The notes: a model not told the origin generated them from the sequence alone. Counted from the stretch's first letter, positions 21,960 to 32,780 are shown. The stretch is DNA of 64,000 nucleotides from Strobilurus pachycystidiatus (GCA_019915135.1 JAHLMK010000007.1:372001-436000), one strand, 5' to 3'. Translations and numbers: made by a program.

Positions 21960-22510
21960 GGCATGAACGCCATGACTCAACCACAGAACGCACCGGAACA
22001 TTCCGGAACATGTCGGAACACTCCGGAAAAGGCAAGAAAGGACCATTGAGTCAGTATGAGTCAGTATCAGTCAATTGTAGTCATAGATCTATTTATAGAA
22101 TATAGTCAGTAGTACTATATAAGGGAGCTGAATCAGACCAAAAGGACGTCAGCTACCCCAATACACAGCTTAGCTCTCAAACTCAGAACGCATTCTCATA
22201 AGCCTAAAGACAAGATAATATCATTATCAAGTTAATTACAGCTTCCTCGCACACGCTTCTAATCGAAGAACAAGAATTCAAGCAAGTCAAGCAAGTCAAT
22301 CAAGTCAAGCAAGTCAATCAAGTCAAGCAAGTTCTGCAAGCCAAGCAAGTCAAGTTATACAAGTCAAGCAAGTTATCGTATTAAGGTGTTTAGAAGACTA
22401 CAACGGTAGTCAGGCTAGCCCTTCAAGCAAGTCAAGTCAAGAATCGTACAAACATCACAAGTCATCTAAAGCTATCTCGATAGCCCTCTACCACCGAACT
22501 CAACTGTTAC
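21960..22510 (+). repeat. LTR-like sequence (solo LTR or 3' LTR), approximate limits
   Basis: The stretch contains a near-palindromic series of GGAACATTCC-like words at about 21990-22030 and a purine-rich AAAAGGCAAGAAAGGA. A TATA-type box (CTATATAAG) lies at 22114-22123, and a CAAGTCAAG minisatellite at 22272-22440. This order is like promoter, R and U5 of fungal LTR retroelements. The limits are guesses because no second copy is in the window and no primer-binding site was recognised. Confidence 0.4.
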
Positions 22511-23524
22511 CCAGGATCTGTTCGAAACACTTCCGTACCGTGACAGCGCCAGCAAGCGTTCAGAGATCCAATCTGGTCCCCCATTGAAGGGAGTCCAGAC
22601 GCGCTCCCAGATCTGAAGTGTGTGGTCAGATTGCCGCCTTATCAAGAATGAGAATGAGACGTACCGCTGATCCAGGTGTAAGATCGCTCTGTATCCAGAA
22701 GCGTCCCAGACTAATGACATGGATACGCATGAGACGTGCATTATCAACGAGAATATACGCCTTTTGCAAGGTGACAAAGGCGGCCATAACGGTGAGCGTG
22801 CGTCGCGTCTTGGAAGGATTCGAGTTGGGCTCTTGCCAATCCTGAGGAACCGGGAAAGTGCGAAGGCGTTGCGCTTTCTTGGGATCCTTGTTGGGCCCAG
22901 GCGTGTCTGTGTCGATGAGAGTGTCGTACTGGGAGCGGCTGATGGGAACAAGATGTGCTTCCAACCCCCAGTGAATAAGAGTGCAATGCTAGGCCAGAGT
23001 GAGCTATACATTGATCAATAATTGATGGAACGGCGCACATATCCAGCAGCAAATGCGGAAAGTTTTCCTCTAGTAGCATGGCATAGTGGTCCTGGAATCG
23101 TTGGGCGCAGGAGATAGGCCATAGACGCGTATTGAGCGTTGGTAGCAGTGCGGCTGGCATCATGAGTATTGGGGACAAAGCTAGTAGGGATAGGTTCGAG
23201 GGAGGGATCGTAGTCTGAAATGTCTGCAGTGCCAGTTCCATAAGAGCGCGTGTCGGTGCCCTCGGAGAACGAGCAGAAAAAGACGGTCAACGACGCTGGG
23301 GCAGTACATGAGGCAAGTGGTGGGGTGGCTGGATAGCTGTGCGCACCTTTGAGAGGCTCATCGTGAGTCTTAGCATGATCCTTGATGTCTTCGGCGACAT
23401 ACGCCTCATCGGCATTCACCTCGCCCTTCTCCGGCATGGGAGGGATGTGGTGGTCAGCAGTAAACCAACGCCCAAACGAGTACGCGTTGTCACCGTCACT
23501 GCTCATGTGATCAGTTACGGACAC
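22490..23524 (-). pseudogene. Decayed gene of unknown family
   Basis: Conserved-looking segments appear in different frames on the minus strand. They are MSSDGDNAYSFGRWFTADHH at the start, ENFPHLLLDMCAVPSIIDQ, the Met-Glu-Ala-His-started block ending LGRFWIQSDLTPGSAVR, and WERVWTPFNGGPDWISERLL. The last two blocks are separated by a stop (LDKAAI then TGA) with no GT donor between, so at least one frameshift is needed. I do not recognise the family. It may be an old mobile-element gene, given the neighbouring LTR-like DNA. Confidence 0.4.
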
Positions 23525-24541
23525 GCCTTGCTAGGCGCGTACATCTCACTACCACAGTACATAGCATCTGTTCCTCCTGAAAATAATTTCTCTACAATAG
23601 TATACATGTAATCTTATTTTCTATCAGCTAATACGGGCAGAAATCCTACGGGAAGTGGCTTAGATTACGATTTGGCCATCCAGCTCTGGATGATGGCACG
23701 TTGCCAAATGAGGAAGGAGGCCATCAATTTTCGTCTTGACCACCAACCACATCGAGCAGCGTCTTGCCGTAGCCTCCACGGTCCAATCCAACCTCAATTT
23801 TGTTGTAGCCACCGTCCATCTACTTGGTAGAATCAGTGCCCATAGCCTTACAGCTCTAGGTGAGCCTGCCCTCTCCTCAGAGCCCCATGCCTCCTACTGT
23901 ATCACAGTCCCACTTGGTTTCGGCGCCTCAAGATCTGGGACATGGACGCCGTTCACCTAGCCATCCTATTCTACCACCAACACAGCAGCTCCACCAGCAG
24001 GGCAAGTCGTGCTCTACCACATTAGCCCAACAGCAGCGCCAGTCATTGACGAGCTCAGCGCGGCGCAAGCTGAAGAACAGCCTACGAGCATTTTCCTACA
24101 TATGCTTTCTGGTGCTAGCTATCTGACTATCTCGCCAGTTGTTCCAGCTAGTGTATTTCTCTCGCTATCCAATCCACCTACTCTCTCGCTCTACCTCATC
24201 TCTATATCTTTCGCTTGATGTCTGTATGTAGTCTCGTAATCCAATTCATACTTCAAATCCAAAATTCTTTCATCCATGTCTAAGTCAATAAAAGGCTCTC
24301 TATCTGCTTGCTAACTAGGTGGTGCCTTCTACTTGGCACACACCTTCTCTCGTCTGCCTAAGCTAGTTGTTGGCCTGAAACGTCATTATCTTGCTGGCCG
24401 AATAATTTCTCGCACCCAAACAAGGCAGCCTTATCTCGCGGCATCATCGTTCATCTCGTTTATCTCTTGCGATTGTTTCTCCTCTCGCGTGATTGACAAA
24501 ATCGCTCTAATAAGACGAAAAGCGCTCTAATTGGATGAATT
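23525..24541. other. Intergenic, no supported gene
   Basis: Short frames at 23736-24218 on the plus strand overlap in three phases and are low-complexity (Ser, Pro, Gln rich). A TC-rich, CTCTCGC-repeating stretch precedes the F-box gene. I see no further structure. Confidence 0.4.
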
Positions 24542-26236
24542 TTGCGCGCAGTCATTAAAGTGCATTTTGAACGTCATACCTTACAGGAGACGACCTCGGA
24601 TGACCCGTATCCGATTCCTCTCAGCGAGTCGCGTCTGGAAGAACTTGTCGCTGAGAACTCTCCGCTCAATGAATCAGAACAGAGGACGCTTCGCATCTTT
24701 TTGGCACACAGCGACTCGTCTTTAAAAATTATACGTGGGCGTATACGGAGCGCGCGGACTGCTTTAGACGCTCTGCTTGCGCAGGAGAAGCGCTACGTTG
24801 ACGCGATCTCCAAATCAAAGATTGCCACACACCCCATTCGCCGCTTCCCGCCCGAAATCCTACAGGAAATTTTTCTCTGCTGTATTGAGCCAATCGGGCT
24901 CAGAGGCATCCAAGTCGGCTGCGAAGGCTACTATGATTCTCTTCATACGTCCCATGCATCTTGGACGCTTTCGCATGTTTGCACCAGGTGGCGCGCCGTT
25001 GCGATCAACTGCCCCGGCCTCTGGAGCGAAGTTCGCCTCCACTTTGATCACTATGGCCCCACTCCCTACTCACGCATCATTGCGCTGGGTACCCTTATCA
25101 TCCGCACGCGTCAACATCCACTCTACGTGTACCTCGACAGCCGATACAGTATTCTACATAATCCCTTGCTTCCATGTCTTCTTGTCCATGCCAACCGCTG
25201 GAAGCATCTATTCTTGTCCATTCCATGCGACTATCTACCGTCTTTGCTACCAATCAGACGCGATCTAACCTCTCTGGAGCGCCTATACATTCACGGCATG
25301 TTTTGGGATGGCAACCCACCACACAAACCGTTGCAGATAGGCTTATTCACGTTTTCTAGTGCACTTACTTCAGTGGAAGGTATCGTGGGCGCATTTCCGC
25401 ACTTCTTGTATAAACAGGCAGGCATGCCGTGGCCGCAGATCACACATTGCAGTGGTGAGGCGACTGTCAGAGGGGCATTGCACATTTTGGAACACGGAAA
25501 AGGCTTGGAACAGTTTGAAGTTGAGCTGTGCGATGACGCAGGCCTCGACGATTCCATCCAACTTCCAACTCATACAATCCAATCGGCCGCACGCTCCCTT
25601 TCCTTGCTCAACTTCTCCATCCCAGAGTGCTCGACTCCGGTTACGGAACTGCTAAACCACGTCTCCTTTTCGGCTCTTGAAACCCTACGTTTCCACTTTT
25701 ACGCCACAGAAAATCCCGATTTCATGTTTCCAGTAAACATTCGAGCTCCACACCTTGCGACGTTGGAAATTGGTAAATGGAAGAACCAGTATCTGGACTT
25801 GACGGCGACGACATCCAAATCACTTCTTGACATGCTTCACACGCTGCCGTCCATTACCGAGCTGGTAATGATTGTGCGAGTCAAAGCGGCCCACTTCTTC
25901 CGCGCACTCACCTTGGATCGCTCTCCTGATGCAATGGACTCGCTTCTTCCTAACTTGAAGATTCTTTCACTACACCGTTCCGAGGTTCCCTGGAACGATC
26001 TAGATATTGTTGAGGCTTTCATGGTCATGGCAAGCTCATGGGAGAGCGACTTGGGGCAGGATGCGGGGATGGAGACTGACGAAGACTCAGAGAAGCCGCA
26101 GTGTGATGATGCAGAGAAAACGAAACGACGCGTGGTTATCCAAGTTGATATGCAGCCCTTTGATGACGCTGAAGTTAGTGACGTCCTTCGGGAAAAGATG
26201 GCAAACTTGGTCAAACTAGGTATCGTAATCGCATAG
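24542..26236 (+). CDS. F-box protein
   Basis: A single-exon ORF of 564 residues. A coiled, charged N-terminal region is followed by an F-box around residues 97-145 (HPIRRFPPEILQEIFLCC, then WTLSHVCTRWRAVAINCPGLW). This is the usual basidiomycete layout, in which the F-box recruits Skp1 in SCF ubiquitin ligases and the remainder chooses the substrate. The rest is an irregular leucine-rich region without clear repeats, ending in an acidic insert and a conserved tail (DVLREKMANLVKLGIVIA). The start is uncertain, because the first residues before PIPLSESRLEELV have no counterpart in the paralogue at 40383-42083, which begins with a Cys-containing leader. The two proteins match along their length (for example NCPGLWSEVRLHFDHY against NCPDVWTDIRLHFDHY). 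Confidence 0.85.
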   Translation: MRAVIKVHFERHTLQETTSDDPYPIPLSESRLEELVAENSPLNESEQRTLRIFLAHSDSSLKIIRGRIRSARTALDALLAQEKRYVDAISKSKIATHPIRRFPPEILQEIFLCCIEPIGLRGIQVGCEGYYDSLHTSHASWTLSHVCTRWRAVAINCPGLWSEVRLHFDHYGPTPYSRIIALGTLIIRTRQHPLYVYLDSRYSILHNPLLPCLLVHANRWKHLFLSIPCDYLPSLLPIRRDLTSLERLYIHGMFWDGNPPHKPLQIGLFTFSSALTSVEGIVGAFPHFLYKQAGMPWPQITHCSGEATVRGALHILEHGKGLEQFEVELCDDAGLDDSIQLPTHTIQSAARSLSLLNFSIPECSTPVTELLNHVSFSALETLRFHFYATENPDFMFPVNIRAPHLATLEIGKWKNQYLDLTATTSKSLLDMLHTLPSITELVMIVRVKAAHFFRALTLDRSPDAMDSLLPNLKILSLHRSEVPWNDLDIVEAFMVMASSWESDLGQDAGMETDEDSEKPQCDDAEKTKRRVVIQVDMQPFDDAEVSDVLREKMANLVKLGIVIA

Positions 26237-26331
26237 TAGTCCTGTATATCTGCATCAAATGCCACTCTAAAATGAAATGTCCTCTAATGCCCTTGTCGAA
26301 GCTTGCACAAGCTCACCTTTGTAAGTGTTAC

Positions 26332-26359
26332 GGGGGGGGGGGGGGGGGGGGGGGGGGGG
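26332..26359. repeat. Homopolymer run of 28 G
   Basis: Twenty-eight consecutive G bases follow TTACG and precede AGGGACTGTCCC and a T11 run. Such a long G tract is rare and also error-prone in sequencing, so the exact length is unsure. Confidence 0.8.
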
Positions 26360-26369
26360 AGGGACTGTC

Positions 26370-26640
26370 CCATTTTTTTTTTTGGGTAGAGGATGTCTAT
26401 GTTTTTATGTTTGGTGTTCATGTAGTAGCTTATAATTTTAATTTTTAATTTTGTTACGCATATGTTAAGGCTTTTGAACAAAATAGTAATATTTATTAGA
26501 TAATGGAGTATCTGAAGGAATAATTAATCAAGGTATTACTGAAGATTTTGGTTTTCTAAATCAACTAACTTTTAGAGACAACCTTTCCAGTGTTTTATAT
26601 GATTCTCAAATTATAGAAGTTTCACAATTAGAAAATTTAG
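26370..26640 (+). other. AT-rich block, possible mitochondrial or plasmid-derived insert
   Basis: The base composition drops sharply to strongly AT-rich DNA compared with both sides. From about 26489 to 26640 one frame reads as protein-like sequence with AT-ending codons (DNGVSEGIINQGITEDFG, LTFRDNLSSVLYDSQIIEVS). This codon use is unlike any nuclear gene in the window. The coding-like block stops at the tandem duplication that begins at 26627. I do not recognise the protein. A NUMT or a fragment of a mitochondrial plasmid would fit. Confidence 0.45.
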
Positions 26641-27184
26641 CCCATTCCCCACCATTATTCACGAGCCACCTAACCTCGTGAATCCACGCCTATGGATACT
26701 CGAAATGTTGTTGTTAGTTGTGATATTCAAATCACTTGCTCGCGTGGAACGACTTCACAAAACGAGCCTACAATGGAACAGGGAATAGCTTGAACAATCT
26801 GACATTAACACTATCAACTTCTTATTCTACCGATACCTCCCCACTTTACAATCCACAGCCGCAAAGACCTCGCTCGTACCCATCCTCCTAATATACGCAG
26901 GCTCCATTAGAAAATTTAGCCCATTCCCCACCATTATTCACGAGCCACCTAACCTCGTGAATCCACGCCTATGGATACTCGAAATGTTGTTGTTAGTTGT
27001 GATATTCGAATCACTTGCTCGCGTGGAACGACTTCACAAAACGAGCCTACAATGGAACAGGGAATAGCTTGAACAATCTGACATTAACACTATCAACTTC
27101 TTGTTCTACCGATACCTCCCCACTTTACAATCCACAGCCGCAAAGACCTCGCTCGTACCCATCCTCCTAATATACGCAGGCTCC
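26627..27184. repeat. 279-bp direct tandem duplication
   Basis: Copy 1 (26627-26905) and copy 2 (26906-27184) match base for base except at two positions: A at 26729 against G at 27008, and A at 26824 against G at 27103. Each copy begins ATTAGAAAATTTAGCCC. Copy 2 contains the 3' end and stop of the minus-strand gene at 27106-28526; copy 1 is an extra, detached copy of that 3' end. Confidence 0.95.
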
Positions 27185-28526
27185 GGCGAGCGCGACATGT
27201 AATCACCAAGAACATCATTAGTGACGGACGGTTGGAGCGAAGTAGGATGGTGTCGCGACTCTTCCCTCTGCAGCGAGGCCCTCCTTGAGTACCCAGAATC
27301 ACGACGAGGATAATCACAATCATCTCTGTCCCTCCTCGAGTACACCGAGTCCCGCCTTGAGTACCTCGGTTCCCTTCGCGTGTATCGGCTCGAATCCCTA
27401 TCGAGTCGAGCCCGGTCCCGGTCATAGAACGAATCCCTCGTCACCTCCCTGGGCATGTAGAGCGGCACCGGCATCACATTGCACGGCATACCCATCGGAG
27501 GAAGTTGAACCTTTTCGGACCCAAACCCAGTCTGGAATGGATATACGGCGCTCTTTTCTGCCCCAACGTTGTGAAGTCCTTCGCCACGCTGCCTGTCTTC
27601 GCGTCTCCTCCGAAGGAACGCAATCCCAGCGATGAGAAGAATGACACCGACGATAGAAAGTGGGACAGCAAAAGCCGCCACGGGAGGAGGAGAACGAGTA
27701 GCAAGGATAGCGGGGGTGTTGTTCACAGGCTGGGGTGATGAAGAGGGTATTGAAAGAGGTATTTGTGGTGCAGCGTTGGGAGCAACTGGGGTGTTGGACG
27801 CGGCTGATGCTGGATTGGCAGGTGAAGCATTTCCGCCAGATACTGACGAAGAGGATGGTGCGGATGAACCAGGTGAACCGGGTGGGCCTGGTGAGGCAGG
27901 GGAATCGGACGAGGCAGAGGAGCCGCCGGAGGACGAGGCAGATGGCGCAGAGCCGGATGAGTCGGCAGATGAACCACTCGCAGAAGCCGCAGTGGAAGAT
28001 GGACCAGAAGAAGCTCCCGAAGATGCATCTGATGTCTGTCCACTTACATCGGCTTTATCAGATCCTAAAGCAATGTTGAGAATGGTCTCTCGCCGGCTGG
28101 CATACACTCACCGCCACCTCCAATTGTGAACATGGCAGTCCTCATGGAATCGCCAAAGTCATCGTGCATCTCCAGGCAGAACTTGGTAGCCGATTCAACA
28201 GCTGGGGCCGCGACCTGCGCGCTCCAACCTGAGTCTTCCTGCTTGACAGTGGGCCAAACTAGGGCGCCGCAGGAGTCATCCCCGCCGTCACTGCTGTCGT
28301 CGCGTTTGCCTTTGGTGTGCACAACGCACAGGCGGAATCGTGGGCTGACTACCTCTGTGTCACTCGTCCAGACAGCCTTGATGCTGTCACCCGCCCCGTA
28401 GGTCGACGACGCCGTGGGCGATGTGAACGTTATGGTCGGTGCAGCACGCGGAGTGCGGCTAGGAAAAGCGTTGGTGGAGGCAAGGAAAGTCAAGGCGAGA
28501 ATGACGACGACTTTTCGGTCAGGCAT
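27106..28526 (-). CDS. Kre9/Knh1-like N-terminal domain protein with one transmembrane helix
   Basis: Two exons (28526-28112 and 28064-27106, 47-nt intron) give about 457 residues. The start MPDRKVVVILALTFLASTNA is a signal peptide. Next comes a Kre9/Knh1-type domain (ITFTSPTASSTYGAGDSIKA and VWTSD), a fold found in fungal cell-surface and cell-wall proteins. A long Ser/Ala/Gly/Pro stalk, likely O-glycosylated, leads to one membrane helix (VPLSIVGVILLIAGIAFL) with an RRRR stop-transfer. The cytoplasmic tail is rich in Arg-Asp-Ser-Tyr repeats (RYTRREPRYSRRDSVYSRRD) and could be a phosphorylation or RNA-binding-like region. It probably sits in the plasma membrane. The 3' end lies in the 279-bp tandem duplication. 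An in-frame Met at 28571 exists but would bury the signal peptide. Confidence 0.75.
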
Positions 28527-29263
28527 AGCGGGGCCGATAACGACGCTTAGGATGTGCAGAATGACGGTCAACGTCGTGTATGATAGGCGGGACGACGGTC
28601 GACGTCGTGGAAAGGCGATGAATGAAGAGGACGGTCAACGTCAATTGGGCGGCCTGCGCGGAAGATGGTGATGGAAGGAAAGAAGCGTCGGTCAGGCTTC
28701 TTCACGCCATGACGCGATCGATGTTCGGCAAACGGCGCCACACTGTTTAGGGATGCGTTCTTGCTTGTCCTGAAGCAAATGAAACGCGTGAAAACATTTG
28801 ACTCACGTAAGAAGTACGTATTGCTTCATCTCCTGGGTTTTCCAAAGATGTACTTCACCAGGACCATGAGTACTCACCGAAGCCGACACTGGATTGCTAT
28901 ATATCTGTGTCGTATTCAACGACACTGGTTCCCGTAGGCGATATGCCGCTGGAATGGAGCATCGACGGAGTTCAAAACCAAGTTCAAGCGTGACACGTGT
29001 TATCATATGATGACTTCGTTCTAACCAGGTTCCAACTAAGACTGACTTCTCCGTTGCGCAGGGCTCACCGTCCATCTTCATTTGAACCAACACCTTCGAA
29101 TAGCTCCTGACAGCAAACACAATCGATACTACCACTTTGGGCTTCACAAACACTGACAACCAAAATAGTTGCCAGCGTGATTTTATTGTTACCCAAAAAC
29201 GGGCATCAAATTTTCTATTGTCTGCCGCCCATAAGTATACTGTAGAGGACCATCGGTGTTTAC
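28527..29263. other. Intergenic with short ACGGTCAACGTC repeats
   Basis: The promoter side of the Kre9-like gene has three imperfect copies of a GACGGTCAACGTCG-type phrase at about 28563-28640. A 118-codon frame at 28803-29159 (minus) lacks introns, domain or context, and I do not call it a gene. Confidence 0.4.
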
Positions 29264-29285
29264 TTGTCTCTCTCCCACCATCACA

Positions 29286-30794
29286 ATGCTTCCCGACATC
29301 CGCTAGAAATCCAGGATCTAATCCTCGACACCGCTCACGAGATCGACAAGTCCAACTCTCTCACCACTGTGCAACGAAACGAGCGCCCTTTCAAAATCGA
29401 GGATCTAATCATCAACGCCGCTCGCGACCGGCTCAAATCTCTCACCATGCAACGAAACGAGCGCCCTCCCAAAATCCTCCCACCGCTCGCCCTCGTATGC
29501 CGCCGCTGGGCTATAAAAGTCCGCAAGCATACCTTTGGATCGGTACACCTCCCAGACGTCGCCAGCGGTCACGCTCCCGGTCGTGAATTCATCCACCTCC
29601 TCGCCCACCCCCTTTGCTCATTTCGCGAGGCGGTCCGCTCTCTTGTGGCTGCAGATCCGCCCATGAGTCGCAACATGACCGCCGATCCCTGGCTAAGCCT
29701 GCTACTGCGTCATATACCCCTTTTGACGCGTCTCGAGGAATTTCGCCTATACCGAGCAGTCCTAGGTCCTGCAGCAGCGACTTTGAAGGCAAAGGTCCTA
29801 TCATTATCCGGCAATCCAATCCACGATGTCTATGAGGAGGACGTCGCCCCCACGCCGCCTCAGCCTGTGCCACTGCGGCTGTTCCCGGCCAGTATCAAAG
29901 TGCTGGATCTGACGAACACGATTTTCGACGGAATCTCCAACGTCGCGGCGGTCCTATCGCAGTGTCCTGCCCTGGAGACGCTGATACTAGAAAACTCGGA
30001 TCTACCGGGAGATTGCGATGCCATGGCCAGTAACGATGGCCCAACCCTCCTGCCCCACTTGACAGACCTGAAGATCAGTACCTCAGTTTTTGGGTTGTTT
30101 CCTTGGCTGTCATCATCGGCGCCACATATAAAGAGGTTGACCTTGACGGCCCTCGAGGACGCCACCGATGCCCACTTCAAGCTCGCCATTCCCTTCGTCT
30201 CGCACCTCGCCCCCCATCTGGAATGCCTCTCTTTGTCGTCCCGCTACCAGAGCATCTTGGGCTCTACTAATCAAGGTATGTCCCGCTCGCGCCACATTAT
30301 TGATCTCATACGATGACTTAAACTACTTCACAGCCGACATTCTCCTTCCCATCGATCTCAAACCCTTCACTCACCTCCGCACCGTTCAAATCGGCTGGTA
30401 CGACCTGGAAGGGCAATGCCACGAACTCCATGGGATCTTCAACCACCTCGCAAATGCACCAGCCTTGGAAGAGATCAAGGTCACAGTGTTTCTGTACAGA
30501 GTGCGCCAACTGAGCTTGATCGACTGGAAGGCAGTCATTCCGGCGTTGAACAGAATGAAGGAGTTGAAGCTGCTGTTGTTGGGCGCGATTGAAGGCTACG
30601 ACGATGAAGATGAAGAGGACGAGTTTACGGGACCGGAATGGGTCAAGCAGAATGTAGCTGAGAGGATTAGACAAGGCGGGCCGGCCATCAATTATCGGCG
30701 CTCGCTGGATGAGTCCGAATCACCAGATAATGTCTGGTCCTGGGCGTCTCCCTCGTATGGCTCCCGGCAGGCCTTCAACTGGTATCGGCGGTAG
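29286..30794 (+). pseudogene. F-box/LRR-like protein gene with an out-of-frame start
   Basis: From 29264 to 30272 one long frame, joined by a GTATGT...TTCACAG intron to a second exon (30332-30794), encodes about 490 residues with leucine-rich phrases (ASIKVLDLTN, CPALETLILENSDLP). It contains a degenerate helical start (PLEIQDLILDTAHE, LPPLALVCRRW) like basidiomycete F-box-type proteins. The only well-placed ATG, at 29286-29288, is in another frame and stops after six codons (MLPDIR). The main frame has no ATG near its start. A one-base loss just after codon 5 would explain this, as would a sequencing error. Residues 3-60 hold an internal repeat in which RNERP occurs twice. Translation from an internal Met near 29446 is possible. 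Confidence 0.6.
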
Positions 30795-31509
30795 TCTGGA
30801 CTATTCGGTTCAACTTGTAATCTGTAAATTGTAATCGTACTTTCGTGTCTTACCATGTCAACTTACCACGTTGGACGCGCTGTGAATTACGGGGAAGATT
30901 CCGAGTACCCAGTACTACACCTTTGCCCTGCTTCCCTCAGTGCTCGTGTCTGTGCCCGGCCAAAGCCAGGCAGACTGGAAAAGAAATGTGCTCCCCTGGC
31001 ATCTCGGGTTCTTGGGCGCATGCCTGCCATGCACTGGGAAGTGTGCGTTACAGTACATGGGCACAACCAAGAAGTCTGCATAAGAATAGCTCGGGCATGC
31101 CAATCTCATGGTCGTACTAAAAAAACGTGGTGCGCTGCTGTAGCCGAAGCTTCAGAGACTAGGTGAGCAGATGGTATGAGTCCTCCGGCGCCCTCAATCA
31201 CATCACATCACATCACATCCGGCAGAAAAGGCGGAGTCGTGGTCCCAAAGGAGGCGGCGAATTGGGGCAAAGCTGGTAACGCTACCATTCCCAGAGGCAA
31301 GCCAGGCAGCCTGCCAGGTATGATATTTTGAATGACTTTTTGTGTAACACGGTCGCAAGTCGGTACGGTAACTTGTAAGCTATCATTCGTGAAGCACCTT
31401 TGGGAAGTCCTCGCATAGTCGACCGGGAAGGAATATATTTGAACGGGTGTGACAAGTGGAAGGAGTAGAAACAACACCATCCATGATGAAAGGAGAACCT
31501 CGAAGAATG
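30795..31509. other. Intergenic, no supported gene
   Basis: Overlapping short frames occur on both strands without exon structure. A TCACA-type short repeat (ATCACATCACATCACATC) lies at about 31198-31217. Nothing else was seen. Confidence 0.45.
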
Positions 31510-32780
31510 TCATGTCAAGTCGATGACTTCAATGTCCTCTTGCAGCTTTGCCTCCCGCTTCACCTCCTGCTTCACCGTTTCACGCTTGACGCGTTTTGGA
31601 GTCGAAGACTCAGCCTCTCCATTTCCGCGGGCTCTCTTCGACCTCAATGCACGCAATTGTGCCTGATATTACAGTCAGCACAGCTCAAGCAGACTCCGAA
31701 CTTTAAAGAAGACTTACCTGAATGGACTCCATCTCGAGCTTGAGCTCGATTTCTCGAGCGCGAGCCTACAAAACAAAGAGTTCAAGCATACGTAAAAGAA
31801 GCGAGAGACTACAGATTTTGACCTCAAGCGCTTCGATCTCATCGTCATCCTCGGCGGGCGGCACTGGCGCTGTTCGTGCTGGCTGACTCTTGGGGATGGG
31901 TGTGCCGGGTATCGCTCCTGGCAGCGGTGTGGGGGATGAGTGAGTAGTTGCTCTTGATGGAGTTGGTAAGGTCTGCACAGGGGCGGGAGTTGGGCGAGGA
32001 GCAATGCCACCAGCTTGTAACATAGCTTACATTGGATATTGATAAGTGTCTTAGAGCTTTTATTGCAAAGGAAGGCGACCCACCGAGTGGACGATATTTC
32101 AAGCAGAATCTCAGGAAGGGTGCCGATGCATGGGTACAGGTCAGGGTCTCTCCTTCAGGTTTTGCGCGAACAACTTCTGGTGCTAATCTGAGAACGTCAG
32201 TATCGAACCCACGAAGAGTTCCGGGAAAACAACTCACTGCACGTGGTGATCCAAACCCTTTTTGGCACGCTCAGTGATCACAAGTTCCTTTGGTTCGCTG
32301 AAGACCTGGCTGTTGGGCCGGTTGGAACGCCTTTGTATTAGTGTACGAGTGAGAACTAGTTCGATAGAGCCAACACTGGGCGGAAGGGCAGAGTCGCCCC
32401 CTTCGTGGGGCTCCAGATGGGCGAACACGAAAGGTCTTATATGATTCTGAGATGTGCGTAGGCCCCTCGTCGTGCCGGTGGCAGGATCGAGATGTTCGTC
32501 TACATACTTGCGAACGAGGTTCCCATCGACATAAACCTGAGTTAAAACGGAAAAGTCGGAGACATTGGCTCTGCCACAAACGGAAAACGTCTGTTGTGTG
32601 CCTTCGTTTCAGTTCACTGCGCGATGAGACTACCAAAACGCGCACCTTATTCGCTTCAGACGCTATCCACCCCGAAACACGTCCTTCGATTGATTCCACG
32701 CCATAGATTGGTACACGCTCGTTGTCGATAAGAATCCACACAGAGCTACCGCCATGTTCCAGCGATGTCGGCAGCGACAT
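31510..32780 (-). CDS. DUF7918 protein, copy A
   Basis: Six exons can be joined in phase from ATG 32778-32780 to TGA 31510-31512, giving about 335 residues. The N-terminal domain starts HGGSSVWILIDNERVPIYGV and continues with GRVSGWIASEANK and RPFVFAHLEP. It ends in the typical phrase FLRFCLKYRPLG followed by MLQAGGIAPRP. This is the layout of DUF7918, a domain of unknown role common in Agaricomycetes. A Pro/Thr-rich linker, an acidic EDDDEIEALE stretch and a basic coiled tail follow (ARAREIELKLEMESIQ, KRVKRE). The last residues, EDIEVIDLT, match a SUMO-interaction motif. The gene lies beside a paralogue on the same strand with the same intron positions. Confidence 0.85.

Noticed and set aside
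22272..22440. CAAGTCAAG repeats as a CRISPR-like array
   Set aside because: The repeats are short and contiguous without spacers, and this is eukaryotic nuclear DNA.
23736..24218. Plus-strand frames as a gene
   Set aside because: Three overlapping frames have low-complexity content, with no splice logic and no domain.
26332..26359. G run as a regulatory quadruplex
   Set aside because: It is a homopolymer next to an assembly-prone junction. The length itself is not trustworthy, so I report it only as an oddity.
28803..29159. 118-codon minus-strand ORF
   Set aside because: No domain, no introns and no similarity to neighbours; it looks like chance.
30845..31166. ORFs after the F-box/LRR-like gene
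   Set aside because: Two overlapping plus-strand frames without structure, in the 3' flank.
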